From assembly GCA_003445095.1 (NCBI GenBank), contig DLVS01000144.1, positions 1 through 7,346 on the forward strand: a DNA stretch of 7,346 nt, in the 5' to 3' direction. The DNA is from Verrucomicrobiales bacterium. Its GTDB lineage: Bacteria > Verrucomicrobiota > Verrucomicrobiia > Limisphaerales > UBA9464. Under the pieces are notes generated by a model that was not told where the DNA came from, made no database searches, and saw nothing but the letters and a program-made list of their open reading frames with translations. Below, piece by piece: positions 1 through 6,651 of this stretch; position 1 is the first letter of the stretch, and every line of letters begins with the position of its first letter. The position numbers and the translations under genes are program-made.

Positions 1-864
1 CTGCGGCGCCTGCAATCCGACGACGTGTCGATGGTGCTGGAGGTGCCGCCGAACTTCGGCCGGGACCTGCGGCGCAGTGCCGCTCCCGAGGTGCTAGCCA
101 ACGTGGACGGCGCGAACCCGTTCCGGGGAGAGACGATCGGCCAGTACGCGAAAGGTGTGAACGCAACGACGCTGACAGACCCCGGCGCGAACCTGCCGAC
201 GGCCACGCCGCAGAAGTACACGGCCAAGATCGACAGCCGATTCATGTACAACCCGACGTTCGAGAGCATCTACGCGATCGTACCGAGCGTCCCGGCGTTA
301 CTGCTGATGATGCTCCCGGCGATCCTGATGGCCATCAGTATCGTGCGCGAAAAGGAGCTCGGTTCGATGATCAACTTCTATGTGACTCCGACGGGCAAGC
401 TCGAGTACCTGGTGGGCAAGCAGATACCGTACGTGGTGATCGGCCTGATCAACTTCCTGATCCTGGCGGCGATGTCGGTCTTCCTGTTCGGTGTGCCGGT
501 CAAAGGCAGCTTCCTGATGCTGATTGCCATCACGCTGCTCTACGTTCTCGCGACCACGGGGATCGGCATGATGGTGTCGACGTTCACCAGCAGCCAGGTG
601 GCCGCCGTCTTCGTGACGGCCATCCTGACCCTCACGCCGACCATCCAGTTCTCCGGTCTGCTCCAGCCGGTTTCTACGCTGGAGGGCAGTGCACGTCTCA
701 TCGGCGAAACGTGGCCGGCGACCTATTACATGCACTCCAGCCTGGGCGTGTACACGAAGGGGCTGAGTCCGGCCCTGATGGTGGGCGACCTCGTGGCCCT
801 GGCCGTCGCTATCCCGGTCTTGTTGGGCATCAGCTTCATCGGGCTTAAGAAGCAGGAGAAATAG
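1..864 (+). CDS. rbbA: RbbA-like ABC transporter, C-terminal permease part (5' truncated)
   Basis: The frame is open from base 1 and ends at TAG 862-864, giving 287 codons of a protein that starts upstream of the window. Full RbbA/YhiH proteins are about 900 residues, with two ABC ATPase domains followed by an ABC-2 membrane domain; only the last third is here, so no Walker motifs are visible. Codons 1-89 are a soluble extracytoplasmic-type segment with VPPNFGRDLRR and NPFRGETI, wording I know from this family. About five hydrophobic segments follow (codons about 90-115, 145-166, 171-193, 200-225, 258-283). The ABC-2 signature REKELGS is at codons 116-122, then a GKQIPYV stretch. The apparent GTG start at 25 and ATG at 31 are internal. 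E. coli RbbA was described as a ribosome-associated ATPase, but the membrane domain and the permease two bases downstream favour an export role. The family call is firm; the substrate is unknown. Confidence 0.88.
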   Translation: MRRLQSDDVSMVLEVPPNFGRDLRRSAAPEVLANVDGANPFRGETIGQYAKGVNATTLTDPGANLPTATPQKYTAKIDSRFMYNPTFESIYAIVPSVPALLLMMLPAILMAISIVREKELGSMINFYVTPTGKLEYLVGKQIPYVVIGLINFLILAAMSVFLFGVPVKGSFLMLIAITLLYVLATTGIGMMVSTFTSSQVAAVFVTAILTLTPTIQFSGLLQPVSTLEGSARLIGETWPATYYMHSSLGVYTKGLSPALMVGDLVALAVAIPVLLGISFIGLKKQEK

Positions 865-866
865 CC

Positions 867-1991
867 ATGACAACCCTGTTGAACATCTGGTGGCTGGGGC
901 TCAAGGAGCTGCGCAGCCTGACGAGCGACACCGTCATGGTGTTGTTCGTGATCTTCGCCTTCACGTTTACGATCTTCTCGCAGGCGACCGGGACATCGAG
1001 CGACGTGAACAACGCATCGATCGCCATCGTTGACGAGGACCAGAGCGCTTTTTCCAAGGAACTGCCCAGCGCCTTCTATCCGCCGCGCTTCAATTACCCC
1101 CAGCTGATCCGCGCCGACCAGATGCAGGACGCGATGGACCGGGGGGAGTTCATGTTCGTCGTCGTGCTCCCGCCGCGCCTGGAGCGCGACCTGCGCGCCG
1201 GCCGCAACCCTTCGATCCAGGTGAATGTCGATGCCACCGCGATGCAGCAGGCCGGCATCGGCGCCGGCTACATTGCCAACATCCTGGGCGACCGCATCAC
1301 GACGATTCTCAAGCGCACCGATGCCCAGGCCGACCAGCCGGTCCAGTTGGTGGTGCGCAAGCTGTTCAATCCGAACGCGGAGTCGGCCTGGTTCGCGGCC
1401 GTGGTGGCGATCATCAACCAGATCAGCTTGCTGACCGTGATTTTGACCGGTGCGGCCGTCATCCGCGAGCGCGAGCATGGGACGCTGGAGCACCTGCTGG
1501 TGATGCCGCTGACTTCCTTCGAGATCGCCATGGCGAAGGTGTGGGCGAATGGCCTGGTGATCCTCATCGCCACCGTTGCGTCGCTGTTCCTGGTGGTGCA
1601 GATGGTTCTGAAGGTGCCGTTCGCGGGCTCCCACCTGCTCTGGTTCTTCGGGGTTGTGCTCTACCTGTTCTTCGCCACCGCGCTCGGAATCTACATGGGC
1701 ACCATGTGCCGCTCGATGGCGCAATTCTCCCTGCTGGTCATCCTGGTGGTCCTGGTGCTGATTCTGCTCTCGGGCGGCTCGACGCCGATCGAGAGCATGC
1801 CGCCCTGGCTGCAGACCGCCACGTATTTCCTGCCGACGCGCCACTTCGTCAGTTTCTCGCAGGTGATCATCTATCGCGGCGGCGGATTCTGGGCGGTGTG
1901 GGAACAGTTCGCCATGGTGGCCGGCATCGGCCTCGCGTTCTTCGTCTACAGTCTGGGGCAGTTTCGCAAGTCGATCGCGGTCTCGAAGTAG
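867..1991 (+). CDS. yhhJ: YhhJ-like ABC-2 type transporter permease
   Basis: This 374-residue inner-membrane permease matches the usual YhhJ length. One hydrophobic segment (residues about 21-40) is followed by a large extracytoplasmic domain (about 41-175), including SIAIVDEDQSAFSK and VNVDATAMQQAG, typical of ABC-2/DrrB-like exporters. Five more membrane segments lie at about 177-198, 228-250, 257-278, 286-302 and 345-364. The conserved cytoplasmic motif EREHGTLEHLL starts at residue 201. ATG 867 lies two bases after the rbbA stop, with AGGAG at 854-858 eight bases upstream, so translation is probably coupled. In the E. coli yhiI-rbbA-yhhJ operon the same order occurs; the HlyD-like partner would be upstream of this window. 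YhhJ probably pairs with the membrane domain of RbbA to form the export channel. The cargo cannot be read from sequence. Confidence 0.9.
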   Translation: MTTLLNIWWLGLKELRSLTSDTVMVLFVIFAFTFTIFSQATGTSSDVNNASIAIVDEDQSAFSKELPSAFYPPRFNYPQLIRADQMQDAMDRGEFMFVVVLPPRLERDLRAGRNPSIQVNVDATAMQQAGIGAGYIANILGDRITTILKRTDAQADQPVQLVVRKLFNPNAESAWFAAVVAIINQISLLTVILTGAAVIREREHGTLEHLLVMPLTSFEIAMAKVWANGLVILIATVASLFLVVQMVLKVPFAGSHLLWFFGVVLYLFFATALGIYMGTMCRSMAQFSLLVILVVLVLILLSGGSTPIESMPPWLQTATYFLPTRHFVSFSQVIIYRGGGFWAVWEQFAMVAGIGLAFFVYSLGQFRKSIAVSK

Positions 1992-2019
1992 GGCAGTGAA
2001 GAACGGCAACGGATGCCTT

Positions 2020-2190
2020 ATGAAATCGCCAAAACAAGTGGCCACGTCGCCGGAAATCATCGGCGAGGTTCACCTCGCCCGCATCCGTCTGGCGAAAGCT
2101 GAATGTCAGAGTCCGACACACGCCCCCGTGCCGACCTCTCAGCCGCCGGAGGAGGAGCATTCATCCACACCGTACAAAACCATCACCTAA
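2020..2190 (+). CDS. Doubtful small ORF, hypothetical protein (56 aa)
   Basis: A 56-codon frame runs from ATG 2020 to TAA 2188-2190 (GTG 1996 would add eight residues). I do not recognise a domain. Residues 1-25 are charged and helix-like (SPEIIGEVHLARIRLAKAE), while the rest is rich in Pro, Ser, Thr and Glu with no hydrophobic segment. The change of character half-way could mean a decayed or frameshifted gene, or simply that the frame is not coding. There is no convincing Shine-Dalgarno site, and a perfect palindrome (2062-2079) lies inside it. Competing short frames exist here too, for example ATG 2013 (29 codons) and ATG 2104 (37 codons). It is listed because it is the longest frame in the 230-base gap; I think it is more likely non-coding or a remnant than a functional gene. 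Confidence 0.25.
   Translation: MKSPKQVATSPEIIGEVHLARIRLAKAECQSPTHAPVPTSQPPEEEHSSTPYKTIT
2047..2079 (+). promoter_or_regulatory. Two overlapping, mutually exclusive hairpins in the yhhJ-ppk2 gap
   Basis: GGCGAGGTTCACCTCGCC at 2062-2079 is a perfect palindrome: eight complementary bases each side of TC, in practice a 7-bp GC-rich stem with a TTCA loop. Just upstream, TCGCCG (2047-2052) is complementary to CGGCGA (2061-2066), a 6-bp stem with an 8-base loop. The two share 2062-2066, so an RNA could form only one at a time. No T-run follows, so it is not a classical intrinsic terminator. It could be a 3'-end stabiliser or weak terminator for the rbbA-yhhJ transcript, a protein-binding operator, or an attenuator-like switch ahead of ppk2. 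The pairing is seen directly; any role is inference. Confidence 0.35.
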
Positions 2191-2221
2191 CAAATAGACC
2201 ATTAACATACAGGTGACACCC
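2135..2221 (+). promoter_or_regulatory. AT-richer leader upstream of ppk2
   Basis: From about 2155 to 2215 the composition drops clearly below that of the surrounding genes (runs such as ACAAAACC, CTAACAAATAG, ATTAACAT), as expected for a promoter or leader. TAACAT at 2204-2209 matches four of six bases of a sigma70 -10 box, but no acceptable -35 lies 16-18 bases upstream, and it is very close to the start codon. I therefore cannot place a promoter precisely. Starting a new transcription unit here fits the 230-base gap and the change of functional theme from exporter to PPK2. Confidence 0.25.
2211..2216 (+). promoter_or_regulatory. Ribosome binding site deciding the ppk2 start
   Basis: AGGTGA lies five bases before ATG 2222. 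This supports ATG 2222 over the in-frame GTG at 2213, which itself falls inside the AGGTGA and has no purine-rich site at a suitable distance. Confidence 0.55.
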
Positions 2222-3127
2222 ATGAACGAAGACACAACACCAGTATCTGATCAGGCGACACCAGGACCTGCTAAACCAAAACTGAAACAACGCCGCCATC
2301 CATCCGCCGCGGGCGCTCCGGACAAAAAACCCAAACCTGACCGGGACAAGAAATTGAAGGCCAAGAAATATGAGAAGAAATTGCGCAAGCTTCAGGCGGA
2401 ATTGTGCCATTTGCAGGAATGGGTGAAGCACAAGGGGCTGCGCGTGATCATCATTTTCGAAGGCCGCGACGCAGCGGGCAAAGGCGGCACCATCCGCGCA
2501 CTCACTGAACGGGTCAGCCCGCGGGTGTTCCGCACCGTCGCCCTGCCGGCACCATCCGACCGCGAGAAGACCCAGATGTATCTCCAGCGTTACATGGCGC
2601 ATTTCCCGGCGGCGGGCGAGATCGTGATCTTCGACCGGAGCTGGTACAACCGCGCCGGCGTCGAGCATGTGATGGGCTTCTGCACCAAAGAGCAGCATCG
2701 GCTCTTCCTCGAACGCTGCCCGGAGATTGAGAAGTACATCGTGGACGCCGGCATCCAGCTCATCAAAATCTGGCTGGAGTCCAGCGACAAGGAACAGAAA
2801 CGCCGGTTCGAGGCGCGCATCGACGATCCGGTGCGCCAGTGGAAACTCAGCCCGATGGACCTGCCCTCGCGCACCAAGTGGTTCGAGTATTCGCGGGCGC
2901 GGGACATGATGCTCAAGGCTACCGACACCCAGCACGCGCCGTGGTACATCCTGCGTTCGGATGACAAAAAACGCGCGCGCCTCAACTGCCTCCATCACAT
3001 CCTCGGACTCATCCCCTACAAGAAACTGAAGCGCGAAAAGGTGAAGCTCCCCGATCGCTCCATGAAGGGCGCCTACGACGACGAGGCCACTTTGAAGGGA
3101 CGGAAGTTCGTGGCGGAGAAGTATTGA
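2222..3127 (+). CDS. ppk2: Polyphosphate kinase 2 (PPK2), class I-like
   Basis: The 301-residue cytoplasmic enzyme transfers phosphate between polyphosphate and nucleoside diphosphates; class I members act mainly on ADP/GDP to make ATP/GTP, or the reverse. The Walker A-type loop GRDAAGKGG is at residues 81-89 (preceded by IIIFE). The Walker B-type motif FDRSWYNR has Asp138 and Arg139. The lid region follows with KEQKRRFEARIDDP and WKLSPMDL, then the YSRARDMM and APWYI motifs typical of the single-domain family. Length fits class I. The first 55 residues are an extension very rich in Lys, Pro and Arg, which may bind polyphosphate. The start is set by AGGTGA five bases before the ATG. The gene is preceded by a 230-base gap and followed 35 bases later by the M48 protease, so it may open that operon. 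Family assignment is secure; preferred direction and nucleotide cannot be read from sequence. Confidence 0.95.
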   Translation: MNEDTTPVSDQATPGPAKPKLKQRRHPSAAGAPDKKPKPDRDKKLKAKKYEKKLRKLQAELCHLQEWVKHKGLRVIIIFEGRDAAGKGGTIRALTERVSPRVFRTVALPAPSDREKTQMYLQRYMAHFPAAGEIVIFDRSWYNRAGVEHVMGFCTKEQHRLFLERCPEIEKYIVDAGIQLIKIWLESSDKEQKRRFEARIDDPVRQWKLSPMDLPSRTKWFEYSRARDMMLKATDTQHAPWYILRSDDKKRARLNCLHHILGLIPYKKLKREKVKLPDRSMKGAYDDEATLKGRKFVAEKY

Positions 3128-3147
3128 ATTCCCGTTGGGACGACCAA

Positions 3148-3153
3148 AAGGAG
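3148..3153 (+). promoter_or_regulatory. Ribosome binding site deciding the M48 protease start
   Basis: AAGGAG is nine bases upstream of ATG 3163. It rules in that start over the in-frame TTG at 3124, which overlaps the ppk2 stop. The 3163 start also gives a sensible signal peptide. Confidence 0.65.
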
Positions 3154-3162
3154 CAACCTGCG

Positions 3163-4671
3163 ATGATTCGAATTTCATATCTCCACTCGCTGCGCGCCCA
3201 TCACAAGAACGGGCGGTACGGAAACTTCATCGCGCGTGTGGCTTTTGCCCCGCTGGCGACCTGGATGCTCGCCGTTTCGGCGCAGGCTCAATTGTTCGGC
3301 CCCTCCGCCACAAGCGACCTTCAGCAGGGGGCGGAAGTGGCGAAGCTGGTGGAGCAGCAAATCGGCCTCTACTCCGCGCCGAAGACCGAGGCTTATTTGC
3401 GGGAAGTGGGCGGGCGGCTGGCCGCCACGGTGAACGACCCGCGCTGGCAGTTCAGCTTTCAGATCGTGAACCAGTCCGAGCCCAACGCCTTTGCGATTCC
3501 CGGCGGCGGCATTTACGTCTCGCGCGGGCGGCTGGCGTTGGTCACCCGGGAGGATGAACTCGCCGGGGTGTTGGCGCATGAAATGGCGCACGTCACGCAA
3601 CGCCACTCGGCCAAGGAGCAGCGCCAAGGCTTCCTGCCCGGCTTGCTCTCCCTGCCCGGCAACGTGGTCGGCAATGTGGTGGGGGAGGATCTCGGCGCGT
3701 TGATCAACGCCCCGATTGACACCGTGGGCGGCGCGTGGTTGAGCCACTACAGCCGCAGCCAGGAGAGCGAGTCCGACCGCCTCGGCATCCGCACCGCCGC
3801 CCAGACCGGGTATGACCCCATCGCGCTGGCCGACATGCTCCGCCGCCTGGAGCAGGACGTGGCCAGCCAGACCGGCGAGGAGAGACGGTTCAGCATCTTC
3901 GATTCGCATCCCATGACGGACACGCGGCTCAAAGATATCCAAAGCCAGTCCGCGGCCTTGACGCCGGCCACCAAACCGCGCGTGGCGCCTGACACCGCCG
4001 TACTTTTCGCGAAGCTCGACGGCATCTGGTGGGGAGAAAACCCCGACGAAGGTGTCTTCCGGAAGAACCAGTTCCTGCAGCCGACCATCGGTTTCACCCT
4101 GACCTTTCCCGCCGGCTGGAAACACCAGAACACGCCGCAGTACGTGATCTCGGCGCACCCCCAACAGGAGGCCGCCCTGCTGCTGGGCATCGCCGGCGCA
4201 GCTGCGGATCCGGAAGCCACCGGACAGAAGTTCATCGAGAAGATGCGCACCCAGGCCCGGGTCGAACCGGTTTCGAGCCGCGAAACTTCCGTGGGTGAGT
4301 TCCCGGCGTTGGTGGTGACTTATCTGGTTCGGTCCGGCCGGACTCCGACTTACCTGCATTTCGCCTGGGTGGCGATGGGCGGGAAGACCTACCAATTGAT
4401 TGGCCTCGCGCCGGAAAAACATCGGGAGGCGTTGCGCAACGCGGCGCTCAGTTTGCGGCCCCTGACCGACGTGGAGCGCGGCGCGGTCACCGGCACACGC
4501 TTGCGCGTGGTGGCGGCCAAGCAGGGTGAACGCCTGGAGGACCTCTCCGCCCGGACTGGCAACGCCTGGTCCCCGGCCTACACCGCCCTGGTCAATGGGC
4601 TCAAGGCCGAGGCGGAACTGTCCCGGGGTCAACTCGTGAAGATCGCACGCACCGAACCGGTGCGTCCTTGA
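3163..4671 (+). CDS. Secreted M48 family zinc metalloprotease (BepA/YfgC-like) with LysM-like tail
   Basis: The 502-residue protein has a long basic n-region and a hydrophobic stretch (about 26-40) ending in AQA, so signal peptidase I would cleave after Ala42 and release it to the periplasm. The zinc site is HEMAH at 139-143; the third ligand is Glu201 in ESESD (ExxxD, Asp205). SHP with His249 matches the conserved His that in E. coli BepA (His246) acts as a regulatory extra ligand. A glycine-rich hydrophobic insert (about 153-187) lies between the zinc motifs. BepA has TPRs after the protease domain; here residues about 300-435 instead resemble a PsbP/MOG1-like fold (TFPAGW at 314-319), and about 445-496 look like a LysM module. 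Likely roles are quality control of outer-membrane proteins or other envelope proteins. mlaE starts 19 bases downstream, suggesting co-transcription. The peptidase call is firm; the C-terminal domain names are my reading of pattern. Confidence 0.9.
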   Translation: MIRISYLHSLRAHHKNGRYGNFIARVAFAPLATWMLAVSAQAQLFGPSATSDLQQGAEVAKLVEQQIGLYSAPKTEAYLREVGGRLAATVNDPRWQFSFQIVNQSEPNAFAIPGGGIYVSRGRLALVTREDELAGVLAHEMAHVTQRHSAKEQRQGFLPGLLSLPGNVVGNVVGEDLGALINAPIDTVGGAWLSHYSRSQESESDRLGIRTAAQTGYDPIALADMLRRLEQDVASQTGEERRFSIFDSHPMTDTRLKDIQSQSAALTPATKPRVAPDTAVLFAKLDGIWWGENPDEGVFRKNQFLQPTIGFTLTFPAGWKHQNTPQYVISAHPQQEAALLLGIAGAAADPEATGQKFIEKMRTQARVEPVSSRETSVGEFPALVVTYLVRSGRTPTYLHFAWVAMGGKTYQLIGLAPEKHREALRNAALSLRPLTDVERGAVTGTRLRVVAAKQGERLEDLSARTGNAWSPAYTALVNGLKAEAELSRGQLVKIARTEPVRP

Positions 4672-4690
4672 GCCGAATGGAATCTGAAGT

Positions 4691-5833
4691 ATGAGCCAAC
4701 CCGAAACCAGACCCGCGAGACTGTCCGCTCACCGCCAGGAGAATGGCGTGCTCCTCGTCGCGCTGGCTGGCGACTGGCTGGATCGCAAAAGCCTGCCGGA
4801 CATTTCCGCCGCGGAAAAGGAACTGGCGGCCGGCGGCGTGAGTGCCGTGGAGATCGAGGCGAAGGATCTGGGCCGCTGGGACAGCGCCTTGATGGTGCGT
4901 ATTCTGGCGATCAACGAGCTCTGCGCCCAAGCCAAGATCGAGTTCCACACCCAGACTCTGCCGGGCGGTCTCGCCAAGCTGATCGCGCTCTCGCAGGCGG
5001 TGCCGGAAAAGACCGACGCCGCCCGCAAGGAGGTGACACCGTCCTGGCTCGATCGGGTCGGGGAGTCCGGCCTGGCGGCCTGGACCGGCGGCACGGCCAT
5101 GCTCAGCTTCCTGGGCGAGAGCGTCGTGTCCGTGGTGAAGCTGGTCCGGGGGCGGGCGCAGTTTCGCTGGCGCGACATGGTCGAGGTGATTCAGGCCTGC
5201 GGGCCGGAGGCGCTGGGCATCGTGGCTCTGATCAACTTCCTCATCGGCCTGATCCTCGCCTTCGTCGGCGCCACCGAGTTGGCCCGTTTCGGCGCGTCCA
5301 TCTACACGGCCGATCTGGTCGCCGTGGCGACGGTGCGCGAGATGGGCTGCATCATGACCGGCATCATCCTCTGCGGCCGCACCGGCGCCGCCTTCGCCGC
5401 GCAACTCGGCACCATGAAAGTGAACCAGGAGATCGAGGCGTTCCAGACCTTCGGCATCTCGTCCTTCGAGTTCCTGGTCCTGCCCCGGATGCTGGCGTTG
5501 GTCCTGATGATGCCGCTGCTGTGCATCTTCGCCGACTTGATCGCCATCGCCGGCGGCTTCCTGGTCTCGACATTGATGCTGGATGTCGCACCGCGGGTTT
5601 ACTTGGACCGGACCGTGGAATCCATCAACCTCGCCGGCTTCTTGCTGGGGATTTTCAAAGGCTCGTTCTTTGGCGTGATCATCGCGCTGACGGGCTGTCT
5701 GCGGGGGATGCAATGCGGCACCAACGCCGCTGCCGTCGGCCTGGCCACTACCTCCGCGGTCGTCACCGGCATCACCTGGATCATCGCGTCGGACGGCATT
5801 TTTGCCGTGATTACCAGCGCCCTCCAGATCTAG
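4691..5833 (+). CDS. mlaE: MlaE-type phospholipid ABC transporter permease with fused N-terminal STAS (MlaB-like) domain
   Basis: The 380-residue inner-membrane protein has two parts. Residues about 9-105 form a STAS-like domain; the core is EIEAKDLGRWDSALMV, with Ser65 at the place of the conserved Ser/Thr of MlaB and anti-sigma antagonists. Residues about 128-380 form the MlaE/YrbE permease: an amphipathic N-terminal helix, hydrophobic segments near 174-194, 262-298, 312-336 and 350-376, and the family motif VREMGCIMTG (215-224) followed by GRTGAAFAAQLGTMKV (229-244) that contacts the ATPase. E. coli has separate MlaE (260 aa) and MlaB, so the fusion would make a separate mlaB needless. With MlaF and the MCE protein it moves phospholipids between inner membrane and periplasm. 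The ATG is 19 bases after the protease stop, with only a weak GGAA (4679-4682) ahead. The assignment is confident. Confidence 0.94.
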   Translation: MSQPETRPARLSAHRQENGVLLVALAGDWLDRKSLPDISAAEKELAAGGVSAVEIEAKDLGRWDSALMVRILAINELCAQAKIEFHTQTLPGGLAKLIALSQAVPEKTDAARKEVTPSWLDRVGESGLAAWTGGTAMLSFLGESVVSVVKLVRGRAQFRWRDMVEVIQACGPEALGIVALINFLIGLILAFVGATELARFGASIYTADLVAVATVREMGCIMTGIILCGRTGAAFAAQLGTMKVNQEIEAFQTFGISSFEFLVLPRMLALVLMMPLLCIFADLIAIAGGFLVSTLMLDVAPRVYLDRTVESINLAGFLLGIFKGSFFGVIIALTGCLRGMQCGTNAAAVGLATTSAVVTGITWIIASDGIFAVITSALQI

Positions 5834-5848
5834 GGAACCCCACCACGA

Positions 5849-5866
5849 ATGCACACCAACTCATGA
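5849..5866 (+). other. Five-codon leader ORF overlapping the mlaF start
   Basis: ATGCACACCAACTCATGA encodes Met-His-Thr-Asn-Ser and stops at a TGA that overlaps the mlaF ATG (ATGA at 5863-5866). An AGGGA lies at 5832-5836, 12 bases before its ATG, whereas mlaF itself has no Shine-Dalgarno site. Ribosomes finishing here could restart at mlaF. It could equally be chance in a 29-base spacer. Confidence 0.2.
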
Positions 5867-6648
5867 CCTCCGCCGCTGACATCAAGATCGAGATCCGCGA
5901 CCTGACCATGGCTTACGGCTCGTTCGTCGTCATGCGCGACATCAACGCGCAGGTCAAGCAGGGCGAGGTCTTCATCATCATGGGGGGCAGCGGCTGCGGT
6001 AAAAGCACCCTCCTGCGCCACATGATCGGACTCAAGCAACCGGCCAAAGGAGACATCTATTACAACGGCGCGCCCTTCTGGCAGATGGGCGACGAGGAGC
6101 GGCAGCAGAAGTTGCGGAGCTTCGGCGTGCTGTTTCAGGGCGGCGCCCTCTGGAGTTCCATGACCCTGGCGGAGAACATCGGTTTGGTGCTGGGCGAATA
6201 CACCGACTTTCCGCCCGCCGAAATCCGCGCCATCGCCCGGCTCAAGCTGGCGCTCGTCGGCTTGAAAGGCTTCGAGGAATATTACCCGGCGGAGATTTCC
6301 GGCGGCATGTGCAAGCGCGCCGGGCTCGCCCGCGCCCTCGCCCTGGATCCGGACGTGCTCTTTTTTGACGAACCCTCGGCCGGCCTCGACCCGATCAGCT
6401 CGCGCAACCTGGACGAGCTGATTCTCCAGCTCCGCGACAGCCTCGGCGCGACGTTCGTCGTCGTGACACACGAGCTGGCCAGCATTTTCACGATCGCCGA
6501 CAACTCCATTTTCCTGGACCCCAACACCCGCACGATGCGGGCTTCCGGCAACCCGCGCGAGCTCCTGAAGTATTCGACCGATCCGGCGGTGCAGCAGTTC
6601 CTCACCCGCAGTAGGGCCCCGGTTCAACCGTCTGCCCAAACCACCTGA
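5863..6648 (+). CDS. mlaF: MlaF-type phospholipid ABC transporter ATP-binding protein
   Basis: The 261-residue cytoplasmic ATPase energises the MlaE-type permease. All ABC motifs are present: A-loop Tyr18 in LTMAYGS, Walker A GGSGCGKST (41-49), Q-loop Gln92 in LFQGGALWSSMTL, signature ISGGMCKR (145-152), Walker B VLFFDEPSAGLDP with Asp169 and the catalytic Glu170, and H-loop His203 in VVTHELASIFTIAD. The LFQGGALF/W and SGGM patterns are characteristic of the MlaF/Mkl subgroup. The length is near that of E. coli MlaF (269 aa). The frame is open upstream to 5521 inside mlaE, but homology to ABC proteins begins only around IKIEIRDL, so ATG 5863 is chosen. It lies 29 bases after mlaE and has no Shine-Dalgarno site; coupling to mlaE or to the tiny ORF at 5849 is plausible. 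The MCE gene starts three bases after its stop. Confidence 0.95.
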   Translation: MTSAADIKIEIRDLTMAYGSFVVMRDINAQVKQGEVFIIMGGSGCGKSTLLRHMIGLKQPAKGDIYYNGAPFWQMGDEERQQKLRSFGVLFQGGALWSSMTLAENIGLVLGEYTDFPPAEIRAIARLKLALVGLKGFEEYYPAEISGGMCKRAGLARALALDPDVLFFDEPSAGLDPISSRNLDELILQLRDSLGATFVVVTHELASIFTIADNSIFLDPNTRTMRASGNPRELLKYSTDPAVQQFLTRSRAPVQPSAQTT

Positions 6649-6651
6649 CTT

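Noticed and set aside
726..2060. 444-codon antisense open frame opposite rbbA/yhhJ
   Set aside because: Its translation is rich in His, Arg, Glu, Asp and Gln with no domain, the usual product of reading GC-rich genes backwards; both sense genes are clear family members.
2204..2209. TAACAT as a -10 box for ppk2
   Set aside because: Only four of six bases match, there is no -35 partner at the right spacing, and it is too close to the start codon to call.
3124..3162. TTG 3124 as start of the M48 gene, overlapping the ppk2 stop
   Set aside because: AAGGAG at 3148-3153 points to ATG 3163, and the extra 13 residues would lengthen an already long signal-peptide n-region.
3175..4632. 485-codon antisense open frame covering almost the whole M48 gene
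   Set aside because: Low-complexity Arg/Gly/His-rich translation and exact overlap with a clear protease gene mark it as a codon-bias shadow.
5030..5040. GGAGGTGACACC inside mlaE, resembling the AGGTGACACC just before ppk2
   Set aside because: It lies in a confident reading frame with no start codon at a useful distance that opens a plausible gene; a chance match.
4601..5854. 417-codon antisense open frame opposite mlaE
   Set aside because: Asp/His/Gln-rich shadow of a confident membrane protein gene.
5521..5862. Upstream extension of the mlaF frame inside mlaE
   Set aside because: The extra 114 residues are Arg/His-rich out-of-frame mlaE sequence; ABC homology starts only after ATG 5863.
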